64,000 nucleotides of DNA, from NCBI GenBank assembly GCA_025266875.1, contig JALLLT010000013.1:887051-951050 (forward strand). Direction: 5' to 3'. Made by a program: the position numbers and the translations under genes. This stretch comes from Fennellomyces sp. T-0311. Lineage: Eukaryota; Mucoromycota; Mucoromycetes; Mucorales; Lichtheimiaceae. Positions 50,706-61,459 of the stretch are shown one piece after another (within the stretch, counting starts at the first letter, position 1; every line of letters begins with the position of its first letter). The notes under the pieces are model-generated. The model had not been told where the DNA came from. It ran no database searches and was given only the letters and a program-made list of their open reading frames with translations.

Positions 50706-52908
50706 ATGTTTTCCTCAACGTCACTTCGTGGCAGTAACAGCTGTCAATTTTTACTCTTATTTTACGTACTATGCATTTTATTAAGTTTTGCTTACGCCAA
50801 TGGTAAGCACGACATTTTTTCAAAGATAAACCCATATTTATAAGCATGCTCGATTAGACTCGCAAGGTCTGGCGATAATAAACCCTAGGCAAGAGGAGGA
50901 CCCATATCAAGATCCTGAATGGGTGGATGGAGATGGCTACGACGACCCCTACGCTGATGACCAGGCTACGGATCAGTGGGGTGATCCTACAGCTACAGAC
51001 GATGGATTATACCAAACCACTTCGGACTATTATGAAGACCCATCCACCCAAACATATTATGAGGAGCCAACCGGTAGCTTTCTATAGTAATGTTCTGTTA
51101 AAGCCATGACAGCTAATTTCCGGATGACAGATACGGAATATTATGAACCCACTGAAACTTCGTATTGGGAAGATCCCGCGGCAACTTCAACCTGGGAAGA
51201 TCCTTCCACTGAATCTTCGTATTGGGACAACACCGCCACGGAATCTTCGTGGGAGGAAACAGCTACCGAATCGTACTGGGAGGAAACAGCAACGACGACC
51301 GACTACCAGGAGACAGAGCAAACTGCAGCAGCTGTGTCCACAACAACCGATGCACAAACAACACAAGCTCCATCACCATCCACCGAAACGCAAGAACAGC
51401 AGACGCCCTCATCCACACAAAGCTTTTCTGTCACTTCATCGACAGCAACCCCTTCACTTGTTCTTGGCTCCAACGAGTGTGCTGACGACCCCAGTGCGGT
51501 GGACGGCACCTGTCCTTCTGGCCACTTTTGCAACGCCGCAACCAAACAATGTATCGAACTTGTCGGCAACGATGGCCAGTGTTACGAAGACTTTCAGTGC
51601 AATTCTGGTTACTGTGACAATGGCAAGTGTGGTGAAAAGGTACAAAGCGAGACTTCGAATCTGTCAGGTGGCGAGATTGCCGGTGTCACGATTGGTTCAG
51701 TTGCCGGAGCAGTTTTACTTGTTGCAGCATTAATGATGTGTCAGAAGCGACGATCTCGTCAAGTGAGCACGCGTGCACGCAAGTTTGAACAGATTCGTAC
51801 AGAAGATGAAGATCTCGAAGGTGGCAAGACGGATCACGTCATGCAGGATACCAGCAAGCGCACTTCAAAGTACAATTTTCTGGAAGCTCTCATGACTGGA
51901 ACAGCTGTAGGACGCTCGTTGTCTCGTTTGGGTAGTAACGGCCGTAACCGACGTATGGAAAGTCAAGCGAATTTGGCAGGTTCTTCCCAGCGATCCATGT
52001 CCGAAAAATCGGTCCCTGGCGGTTTGACAGCTCCGACATATCATACCAACAGCCATCGCGAATCCAAAGTGGAGCGACCCCAAACACCCCTTGATCCTGT
52101 CACCTATGAGGATCAAGAGTACTATGGCAACATGACATTCGAACCTTCAACACCGGTTGTCATGAACAGTCAAGATAACAATACTCATAATTTTGGAAGT
52201 CGCGATCCCTACAAGACAAATCTTCATGCCAGCTGGATGTCTGCAGCCTCAGCTATCGATCCTTTTGGTACAGCACCTACCGACACTGGTTCGAATCAGC
52301 ACCAATCATCTGTAGAGCGACCTCCTACAACTGTTATTCGCGAATCCACCTACAACAATCTCCATGCCCCCATATTCCACATTAGTGGACCAGAAGACAC
52401 CCACACCGTCGCTGCAGGAGGTGGTGCTCATGTGCCTGCAATTCCATCACCCAGCGTTGAACAATATCGCCAGGCACAAGAAAAGGATTTGGAAGGCAAA
52501 CGAGGAAGCTGGCTTCTAAAAGAAATTGCTGCACGATGGCAACAAGGCTCAAATTCTGGTGCACGGGCATCAGGTGTCACAGCAACAACAGATGCAAGCA
52601 GCGTAAATAATGAAAGTACCGGCAAGGACGATGATAAGCCTCCTCAAATTCAAACAACGGATAACGGATTATGGGATGATGCATTACAGAGTGCCTCTAG
52701 CAGTTCTGTGGGTCGCTCGGCGTCAACAGCTTCAACCAACCCATTCCGTAACAGTGCATCCAATCCTCGAGATAGCACCATTTCGGCTTTGCGTATACCT
52801 CCCATTCGAGAAGATGCATGGTCGTTGGAAGATCATCTGTCAATGTCAAAGGATGATAGCCCGGTTTCTGCCAGCGACAAAGATACCTCTCCAACAACTA
52901 CAAAATAG
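50706..52908 (+). CDS. single-pass cell-surface protein with Cys-rich domain
   Basis: Predicted 702 residues. Exons: 50706-50802, 50858-51073, 51113-52908 (the second intron is only 39 bp). Exon 1 encodes a signal peptide (…CQFLLLFYVLCILLSFAYAN). The ectodomain starts with an acidic, Trp/Tyr-rich repeat region (YWEDPAATSTWEDPSTESSY), then a Ser/Thr/Gln-rich, probably glycosylated stretch. A compact domain with ten Cys follows (NECADDPSAVDGTCPSGHFC to CYEDFQCNSGYCDNGKCGEK), resembling the Dickkopf N-terminal fold. One membrane helix (GVTIGSVAGAVLLVAALMMC) is followed by QKRRSRQ and a 400-residue Ser/Thr/Pro-rich cytoplasmic tail. The plan is that of fungal wall-stress or mating sensors; the actual role is unknown. 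Starting translation at 51106 would lose the signal peptide. Confidence 0.82.
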
Positions 52909-55054
52909 TTACTTATAGACATTTTTAATTTAGTGTAGCATTATAGAAGCAGGAACTTCTTTTTTCATTATACAATAATTATTGCTTCTACAATGTAAAA
53001 TTGCTGCTTCTGGATATACTATTTTAATTTCCTTGACGTGACATGACCTTTCAATCACGCATAGAGCTATTCTTGCACCATGCAGACACGTGATACTCAC
53101 CAGTTTTTTGTGTGTAGCAAGGGCTTCATCTCAGTCACTACGATCATACATATTACTTTTGTTTCTAGCTTACACAGAAAGCTTGACTTATCCGTAATAG
53201 TTATGTTTGTAACAGGTACTCATGAAAAAATGGATATTACTTTATAGTCAACATAGATCGGGACAAAAGGAGCGATTTAACTTTTTGGAAGTAAAGGCAT
53301 GGGAATTTTATTTTTGATCTTGACATATTCGAACGTATGCATAGCTAACTGGGATATCTGGATATGCGGACATCTGTTGATGTAAAGGCACCTTATAGAC
53401 TCTGTACGCTCGATTAGTTTCTGTATCCCGAGGGTATTATATATGGGGTTAAAGCGATGGCCCGTCGTTGTAGTAGCGAACATATTTTGCGTAGATTGGT
53501 GATACTGCTCGTTTGTATCCTAGAAGCACCTCTCTCCCCTTCTCAGGTACAGTACAGTGAGGTTAAGTTGTTTGTAGGCTGAACTAATAGTTGTGTGGTA
53601 CAACGCCAGGAGAGGGCATATGACGTTGATGGATAGAGATGGAATCGGTCAATTGTCCATTGAATCTTCAAGAATAAAGTTTTGTGAATGTTCACCTACA
53701 CCATGGTATCGAATGTAACGAGCATTTGACTTCGTTTTCTCAGCGCAATGAGGACAGCCCAAAATTTACCAGACCTAGGGCGCTCTCTTCTAATGATAGG
53801 TACACATAAATATGAATCCTTAATAAGCTATCAGAGGCTAAAATATAACCGGGGAGTTCAGCGAACGTTCATAAGAATATAAGCATACGAGAGACAGTTT
53901 TCCATATGAGCGTAATTAAATAGTAATTCCAATTCTCTTTGACACTTTTGTAAAAAGGTTTAAGTTGCAATTACTAGGTATCTTTTGGAAGACATAAATC
54001 TCTTCTGAATGTAAAAGAATTAAATAATCAACTCAACTTTTTTGTGTTTATGATCTTGTGGAGGTTAGCTAAACATATCTAATATACATAGCACATATCC
54101 AGCTCCATCGAAGGCGATTGGATACCGCAGAAGTAATATATTTGGATATGGCGCAGAGCTGTTTTGCTTCGCATCCTTGTTCACCAGCAGTGGGGCCAAA
54201 TGACAGGCTTCGGACTCATTGTGTAAATTTAGGAATACTAAACGTCGAGCAAACGCGTCATCTGGGCAGAATATTCGTAATTGTATACATCTAATTCATG
54301 TCTTATGCGTGAATTGTTGAACAAGGCTTCGTGTCATTGTTTATGCACAAGTGTACATTCGAGTCTCGTATCAATCGCTGGAGGCAGAGAAATGATGCAG
54401 GACAAGATAATCTCGACGGGCAATCAAACGGCCCTTGTTGTTGTCGATCTCCGTGAACATTACGTACCTCGTTTTTTGCTGTTGTGTGCTTCGCGTAGTT
54501 TTTGTAGTGTGCATTGACAGCTGGCAGTGCTTGGTCCTGGGTAAACTGTACAGCTTGATTTTGACCTTGTGATATGTGGCACCAGCCAGCGAAACCATGT
54601 TCTCTGCTGGAAGTCGACGCAATGTTGATCATTAAGGTAGCACCATCCATGACGGCAGCAAAGTTCTCCATTTTGACATTGGCAAGGGCGCACACTTCCA
54701 AATAGTCAAAGCATTGAAGTCAATCAGGATATTTGCGATCAGTGCTTTGGTTTGGAAAAGAAAGGTTCTTTGTGTAACCAATGCAGGCCAAAAAGAAGAA
54801 CCACTTTTGATAAGGCAACAGTTTTTCGCAATGTCTGATCAAGGTTAAGTTTCCAAAACGTGTTTGTTTTCGATGTACAACAATGCGGTCCGAGCCCTGC
54901 CATTCTGATCTAATTTGGCAACCGAACCCTAAAAAACAATAGCCAAAAGCGGATGTTGGCTTTTTTGACGCGGATGATCATTTGTTTTTTTTATTGCTTC
55001 TTTCTCGCCTTTCATATTTATATCATCACGCATACATTCTGTTTATTTTGAAAA
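52909..55054. other. 2.1 kb interval with a repeat copy and unresolved fragments
   Basis: Contains a short stretch (about 53850-53915) homologous to the left end of the MITE at 59893. It also holds a 68-codon minus-strand frame at 53277-53483 without known features, and the coding-like pieces at 54303-54840 listed separately. Confidence 0.4.
54303..54840. other. coding-like fragments on both strands, unresolved
   Basis: On the minus strand, from about 54701, a frame reads LANVKMENFAAVMDGATLMI and then HISQGQNQAVQFTQDQALPA. It could splice at a good donor (GAG|GTACGT, near 54465) to a second exon ending at 54303; it has no early ATG before MENFAAV. On the plus strand at about 54718-54836 a different piece reads DICDQCFGLEKKGSLCNQCR, with two C-x2-C pairs like a zinc ribbon, after a possible acceptor. 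Neither can be built into a full gene, and one may be a shadow of debris from the other. Confidence 0.25.
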
Positions 55055-57013
55055 ATGAGTCATTCTGGAGCATCGGGTGATCCATTCACCTCAGGCGACC
55101 TGACAGCTACAAGTGGCCTGTATAAAGGCATCGGTGTTTCCCTTGCCGTTGCCAGCGGTACGTTGTGATCTAATGCGGAATCATTCAACCTCTGACATAT
55201 TGGGACCAAAAAAAGGCATATTTATCGGTGCAAGTTTTGTTTTCAAGAAGAAGGGACTCGTGCAATCGGTGGAGCGCACAGGTAAAGCGTAATTACGTTC
55301 TGCAATACTGTAGTTAATTCCTCTCAATGATAGGTGGAGTGGCAGGTGATGGCTATGCATACCTAACGAGCTGCATGTGGTGGACTGGAATGGTTCTAAG
55401 TACGAAATCACCAAAAACACTGGTGATACTTCAATGATTGATTGACAGTAATGTTTTTAGTGGCAATCGGTGAGCTATGCAACTTTGCAGCGTACGCATT
55501 TACGCAAGCTATACTGGTTACTTCTCTTGGTGCATTAAGCGTTGTCATCAGGTATATTTCAACCCGAAAGGGCTACGTACGTAGAATATATGCTGACACA
55601 CAGATTAGTACGATACTGTCGTCTATTTTCCTAAAAGAAAGACTGTCGTTCATCGGGAAAATCGGATGTTTTCAGTGCATCGTTGGCTCCGTTATTATTG
55701 TCTTACACGCTCCTGAAAGCGCCACAGCCGACAACTCCATTCGAACATTCCAAGAGCATGTTCTTGCCGTTGGTAAAGTAACATATGCCACATATCAACC
55801 ACAATATCTAATGTTTATCGCTCGGCAGGTTTCTTGGTATACGCGTCGCTATCAATCGTCATAGCACTTGTGTTAATATTTTACGCTGCGCCACGATGGG
55901 GCAAAACCAACATTTTTGTGTATGTTACTATTTGCTCGGTAATTGGTGCTATATCCGTTGTCTTTACCCAAGGACTTGGTATGGCGATCGTGTACTCAAT
56001 TACCAAGGAGAACCAGTTCACATACTACTTTACCTACATTGTCCTGCTCATTGTAGTGGTTACTCTGGTGATTGAGATAGTATACCTGAATAAGGCTCTC
56101 AATCTCTTCAATACGTCGATTGTCACACCTACCTACTACGTGATGTTCACCACTTTGACTATCGTGAGCTCCATAGTTTTGTTTCAAGGGTTCAATTCGA
56201 GTCCGGAAGAAATCGTCACTGTTATCCAAGGTTTCTTTTGTATCTGCTCTGGTGTTGCATTACTCCAAATTGGCCACCAGAAAGAGGAAACATTGCAAGA
56301 AAAGAAGCCGGTATCTGAAAAGGCAATAATGGAACCAGGACCAGCCGAACTGTTCCCATTCGGTGGAATTACTCGCTTTGCCAGTACAACTCGCCGACAA
56401 AAGGAATCATCCGTTTCCATTAAACCGTCAGCACTAGCTCATGGTCGCCAACGACCAGTAACAATTGCAGGCGCCACCGCGTCAAGCGATTCGCCTATTG
56501 TCGTAATTGATTCCGGTAATGGCCCTGATGAGAAGCAGGCCTTTGGGGTCAGCAACACTATTGGAATCGGCAATACTGGCCCCGGTGAGGATGCTTATTC
56601 ACGAGAAGTTCGTTGGAAAGAACGTGTGCCTCGCCCGCCTGCTGCTCGGAAACAGCCAGCGGTGGATCACCGCCACCAAAAGATCGAGGCAGCAGCTAGG
56701 CAAAGTAAGTTCAAACAGATATTTACTATTTATCGACAGGCCAATTGACCAGCATGCTTGTATCACAGTTGCTATTAATGTTCAAGAACCCTCCGTTCCA
56801 CCATCCCAGCTGTCTGGATCACCTGCATCCTCCTTTTCATCTGATAGGCCGATCCGAAACAAGTTTTTGCGCGGCGTACCATTCCGATCCAGATCACGTC
56901 GAGCTCAGGATCAACTTAATAGATTCAGGGCCTATAATATAGGAGTACATCAACCTCAATCCGATGATCGTAGACACTTGATGCCCCCACAAGATAGCGT
57001 CTCCATGTATTAA
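55055..57013 (+). CDS. NIPA-like magnesium transporter
   Basis: Membrane Mg2+ transporter of the NIPA (DMT superfamily) group, 540 residues. Exons: 55055-55157, 55216-55281, 55334-55399, 55449-55551, 55609-55772, 55829-56704, 56769-57013 (sum divisible by 3). Family landmarks: [18 protein letters not shown] at the first helix, [40 protein letters not shown], and [11 protein letters not shown] at the loop before helix five. Eight to nine hydrophobic helices are visible, the last near [16 protein letters not shown] Ser- and Arg-rich cytoplasmic tail of about 200 residues extends beyond the last helix, longer than in animal NIPA proteins. The 3' end converges on the F-box gene with 79 bases between stops. 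Confidence 0.9.
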
Positions 57014-57092
57014 TCTTTTAATCAGCATTGTTTCTTTGTAGCGTACATATATATATATCCTTTTGAAATATAATACAGGCGATTGTGTAAAT

Positions 57093-58946
57093 TCACGGTA
57101 TAATAGCACCACCATTGAACACGAACTTGCGCACAGAGCTACATTCAACAGCGACACGTCCATGCTTCATCCAATCGTGCAACTGTCCTGCATTCGTGAG
57201 CTCATTTTCTAACCCTTTGCTTCTTATTTCTTCGTACTTCTCGAACTTCGCCATATTCTTGCCCCGCAACCTTCGCATATGGTCCATATACCACCGAGTT
57301 GCTTGACCCTCACGCTTGGCCCATTTCGGCTTGCTCAACTGTGTCAGCGAACACACGACAGCGTATCCCACTCTAGAAGCCTCCAACTCCAAATAGATTT
57401 CCGTCAAGTTGATTTCGTCGAAAGTGTGATTGGGCATGCGTACTGAGAAAGCTGTGGCGACGTCTAATTGCTGTTGCACACTGCAGACGACAGAAAGCTG
57501 TGAGAGTCGTGGACACCATTCCGATAGCGCTGTGAAAAGCTCGGCGGTAAAGTGGACTCGACTCAGCCGAAACGACTGCAACTTGCATTCGTGCTGTATT
57601 GGCGCATCACCATAAGTAACGTGTGCATTGTTGATTTCAAGCCGTTCCAGTTCGGAAAGCTTGCTTAGGATGGTGCTAATCTGGATTGGGCTACGCAATC
57701 GACGGCCGAACGCTAGGCCAGAGATCTTGAGATCATTCAAGGATGGACAGCGCTGAGTGATGGTCGCAACCAAGGTAGATACATGCGGCAGACTCCAGTA
57801 AGCTGTGTGAAGGTGCAGTACCGCAAGCGATTGGCCAGCTGCTTGGAGCATTGCGTCGTAGGTTTCCTTGCTGTATCGAAGATAATGTGCACTTCCACCG
57901 GGTAACAAGAGTTCTTGCACACGACCCATCTCGAGCGTTTTTAATCGCGTTCCAGCCTCTGACAACGTCTCGAAGAATGTACTATTGGGTGCTATCAGGG
58001 GGTCGATGCCACGCAACCGCAAGTGCTCGAGTTTGACGCAATTACGTGCTAGGCTGGTAAACGCCTGGATACGCTCTTCCACGGTGGTGCGCCTAAACCG
58101 GCGCTGTTGAGCTGCAACTGTATTGACTGTAATAAAGTTAACGTTGAGTGTAACAAGCGCGGGATATGACTGCGCAAAGTAGTTGATCCAGGCGTATTGA
58201 CAGTCCATGGACGATTTGGCGTATGTGATCACCAGTGTCTCCAGGTAATCGTGGGGTTTGACGAGTATTTGCGATGGATCTCCTGGCATTTGAAATATCA
58301 TGACTGTTTTGCAAAGGATTTTGAACACTTTGAGTTCGGGACAGTGCGTCATTATGGAATAGAAGTGTGTCGGATGCACAGCAAGATGGTTGTTGGACAT
58401 GTCTACTTCCCCTCGGACACTATCGTTGGGCAGCAACACGAGTTCATGGAGATGAGGCGTGCTTGAAAAGATGTGAAAGGTGGCGTGGGAGAGTACGATA
58501 TGCAAGGATGTCAATCGAGAACCGTACACAGGAAGCAGTTTGAGTGCATGATAATTCATCAGCGGCGGGAGACTTTTCATGCGGCTCCACATGCGCCATA
58601 GTCCTCGACGTGGCACGTATTTCCAAACTCGTTGATGAAAATAGAGTGTTTCCAGTCCAGGACAAAGCACCATCAACTGCTCCAGTTCCACCCACGTCAT
58701 GCCGACATTGTCGCGCAGAATAAGACTTTTCACATGCTGTCCATACGGAATCCCGTCCGCATTCACTTGCTGAATTGACCGAAAGAATCGTCGAAATCGT
58801 CGTCGTGAAGCAAATGTTACCGAACGGTACAGTGCCTTGCGCATTGGTGCGAGCCAGGCTTGACAGACGCGCGAACTATGGGCCACATCGTTGGGATGTA
58901 GGTATTGCGCGATCTCCTCGAGGATTTCAAAAGGAGCGTCCGCCAT
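57093..58946 (-). CDS. F-box/leucine-rich-repeat protein
   Basis: Intron-less gene, 617 residues. The N terminus is an F-box (APFEILEEIAQYLHPNDVAH, then CQAWLAP), which docks to Skp1 of an SCF ubiquitin ligase. The rest contains irregular leucine-rich units: LEQLMVLCPGLETLYF, LKTLEMGRVQELLL, CPSLNDLKISGLAFG, LSKLSELERLEINNAHVT, CPRLSQLSVVCSV. This is the common fungal F-box/LRR plan, in which the LRRs pick the substrate. The single exon contrasts with its intron-rich neighbours, which fits a family that expands by retro- or segmental duplication; that is inference. Substrate unknown. Confidence 0.85.
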   Translation of the reverse strand: MADAPFEILEEIAQYLHPNDVAHSSRVCQAWLAPMRKALYRSVTFASRRRFRRFFRSIQQVNADGIPYGQHVKSLILRDNVGMTWVELEQLMVLCPGLETLYFHQRVWKYVPRRGLWRMWSRMKSLPPLMNYHALKLLPVYGSRLTSLHIVLSHATFHIFSSTPHLHELVLLPNDSVRGEVDMSNNHLAVHPTHFYSIMTHCPELKVFKILCKTVMIFQMPGDPSQILVKPHDYLETLVITYAKSSMDCQYAWINYFAQSYPALVTLNVNFITVNTVAAQQRRFRRTTVEERIQAFTSLARNCVKLEHLRLRGIDPLIAPNSTFFETLSEAGTRLKTLEMGRVQELLLPGGSAHYLRYSKETYDAMLQAAGQSLAVLHLHTAYWSLPHVSTLVATITQRCPSLNDLKISGLAFGRRLRSPIQISTILSKLSELERLEINNAHVTYGDAPIQHECKLQSFRLSRVHFTAELFTALSEWCPRLSQLSVVCSVQQQLDVATAFSVRMPNHTFDEINLTEIYLELEASRVGYAVVCSLTQLSKPKWAKREGQATRWYMDHMRRLRGKNMAKFEKYEEIRSKGLENELTNAGQLHDWMKHGRVAVECSSVRKFVFNGGAIIP

Positions 58947-59104
58947 GATTTTTTGGTGGATGCAAAGGTGTCCTTGTGTTACCTTTGCGAAGATTGTTTG
59001 CCACCCTGGGTTATGCTCGCTAACCGCCCTGACTTTACTATTGTAAAAAGCTGTTCATTTATGTACAAATAGAAAATGTATGGTATCTAAGAGGGCATAT
59101 TCGT

Positions 59105-59654
59105 CTATAGATTTCGCTTCCATAGTCTGTAATGAGAGATCCCATTCTTGATAAAAGACTCCTTGTCTTTTTCCTCTATAACGTAGCCCATTGACTGGTA
59201 GAACGGGTGAGATCCATTTCCAGATTCTAACATGATGGACGTCTTGCCCTGCAACTTCGCTTCATTTTCAAGCGCTTGCACCAGTTTCTGGCCAAGCTTC
59301 AGCCCACGTGCCTCAGGGAGGACAGCCAGTCGAGTAATTTCAACTGCATCGTCGTTACCTTCGATAGGTAACAAACGAATCGTTCCCACCGGTACCCTTA
59401 ATCCATCTGAAATCCTTTCGCAGGTAACCAACCACACCGTCGCAATTGGATCCCTGGAGCTGTTTATATATAAACAGTGTTAGTCTTAACGTAGTATCGA
59501 TCAGCAGCTTGAGAATTTACTCTACGATATATGACTTGTCAACTCCTACTTCGTCGACAAAGACTTTGACGCGTATCGCGTCACATGTCTTCCAATCTTC
59601 CTCTGTTGTAGCAAACTTGATCTGAGGGTCTCGATAGATTGCTGTGAATGTCAT
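59105..59654 (-). CDS. GNAT-family N-acetyltransferase
   Basis: Acetyl-CoA-dependent transferase of 162 residues. Exons (minus): 59521-59654 and 59105-59459, with a 61-bp intron. It starts MTFTAIYRDPQIKFATTEED, then AIRVKVFVDEVGVD, the first strand and helix of the GNAT fold. The core has VPVGTIRLLPIEGNDDAVEI and motif A LAVLPEARGLKLGQKLVQAL; the R/Q-x-x-G-x-G/A acetyl-CoA loop is seen as ARGLKLG. It ends with FYQSMGYVIEEKDK, then HYRLWKRNL. Similar to ElaA/YjcF-like small-molecule acetyltransferases. Substrate unknown. Confidence 0.88.
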
Positions 59655-59892
59655 TGCAAAGATAAGAGAAGGGGAAGGAAGAAAGAAAGTATGCTCCAGT
59701 TCTACGCTTTTTATCCTGTCAACTTATTCCGGTTGCTCGGCTCATTCTAAAAATAGTTGAAACTGTAAGTCGTGCAGGAAGGCCATATTTGTGCCACATA
59801 TCGGTAGACTTGATTACTAATGTTCGATTATGTTCGTAATACGTTGCTGACGCAGTCATTGATGCCAGCAAACGCGTCAATATAATAGGGTC
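59655..59892. other. GNAT gene promoter region
   Basis: Short spacer upstream of the acetyltransferase, with no distinct site recognised. Confidence 0.35.
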
Positions 59893-60295
59893 CAGTGAAC
59901 GTTCATAAGGTCATAAGCAAATGAAAAATATTTTTTCCATATGAGGGTAATTGCACAGTAGATGCATGTTTTAATAGTTTTGTACAGAATTTTGCGCATC
60001 AGGTGGGGAAAGAATGGGTGCTTATTTAACTCAGAAGCGAGTAGCTGTTCGACCAAGAATGGGTAGTTCTTCACTCAAGAAAGGATGGTTGCTCGACTAA
60101 GAGTGGTGGTCCTTCGCGAAAGAGAGAAGGTTTTATAGTGCAAAGGACACGTGCTTTTAGGCACGAATTCAAGTACAAACGACCACTCGTATGTCGTTAC
60201 TGGGTGATTCATTTGAAAACTGCAATGGTAGCAAAACATCATCATTCCGATGATCTGTAAACGCCAATGATTTTATAGTATACAAGAGTTCACTG
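59893..60295. mobile_element. 403-bp MITE-like element with CAGTGAAC ends
   Basis: Starts CAGTGAACGTTC at 59893 and ends GTTCACTG at 60295, followed by TA; the left flank reads TC where TA would be expected. The end sequence is like that of Tc1/mariner/pogo-type elements. No coding capacity. A homologous left-end stretch (CAGCGAACGTTCATAAG, then TTTTCCATATGAGCG) occurs near 53853. Confidence 0.5.
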
Positions 60296-60599
60296 TAATA
60301 AGCTGTTCTGTTAAAGAAAGGAGGCGCGGGAGTGCTATCACACTTGTTCTGTTGTTTGTGAACATCATTGTTATGGTACGGTTTGTATAAGAAACTTGAA
60401 AGGTGCGCATATTTACTCAGTACTCTACATTATTTTCTATAGTTTGAGCGGTATACATTTCATTATGAAATATAGTCTTGTAATTTATAAGAATTGTCAC
60501 ATAGCAGATATATGACAAAGTTGCTTTTACCGTCACCAGCTAAAGGCTCAGAAAAACGAACTGCTAGCGAGCTTGATAAAGTGATGCTTCATAAGTAGT

Positions 60600-61085
60600 T
60601 GAAAAGTATTGATTTTATTATGGAAGGCTTGACCTGCTCCTGTAGGTATGTGGCGGCTTCCTTGGGGTACCGGTGTTTAGAAATATATAAGATAGAGAGG
60701 AAGCTATATCTGAAAAAACAATAATGGGAACAAGAAAGGCAGGAGTGGAAGAGATGATGATGTGGGAAATAAAACAAGAAAGAAAAGAAACTGTGGAGGC
60801 TTAATGCTATAGAGATAGTATTCCTTGGTAATATAGGGGTAACTACACTATGTGTGGTTTCTTGTAGTTTCGGATATGCTGCCTTGAAGGCCCTCTTCTG
60901 GCATCGGCTCGTCATCATCATAAGCCTCGTTCTGGTAGCTTAGCCTGTCAATCTTCCTAAGGACATGCAGGAGTGCTGGCCAGGCCGTCTTCCATTTGCC
61001 TCGGCTCAGGCCGGTATTGGAATGCGATTAGCTGTTCAGGATATGGTCCAGAGTTTGCTCGTCGTTCCGTAGTCCTGGGGGACGC
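60600..61085 (-). mobile_element. 3' fragment of the repeated retroelement-like family, copy B
   Basis: The minus strand from about 61050 reads LDHILNS, a stop, then TGLSRGKWKTAWPALLHVLR and KIDRLSYQNEAYDDDE, matching copy A at 48955-49375. An in-frame stop shows decay. The 3' flanking part, including CTGCTCCTGTAGG and the following GGTAC region, is shared too. Confidence 0.55.
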
Positions 61086-61459
61086 TTCAAGAGTAATTTA
61101 TCCGAAATTCACTATCGGTATGTCGAAGTGTTAAATTCGGGCTATCGTTAAACTAGTGATGTATTATGTACACAATTTAAGAGAATGTTTAAAGTTGAGA
61201 TGCACTTCATATTATATAAAAGCAAGCCATTTTGAAAAATATATAAGTAAAACAACATATTGAAAAATTCAATGTGTGTTGCCCCGTTTCTACCTAAACG
61301 TTTGTATATCATAGTCATTCTCAAATTTTCAATACTGTATTCCTTTTATTTTTATCCGCAATTAAATTACGTGGCGCACGTTATTACTCAAAATTTTACA
61401 ATTTTATAGTATGCAAGCAGAAAACTCCAGTTAGAGCGCAAGTAGCAATTATTTTATAA
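61086..61459. other. 3' region of the RhoGAP gene
   Basis: AT-rich, nothing else seen. Confidence 0.35.

Noticed and set aside
56507..56768. Early part of the 168-codon frame starting at 56507
   Set aside because: Only its last part (56769-57013) is real, as the final exon of the NIPA gene; the rest is out of frame with the transporter.
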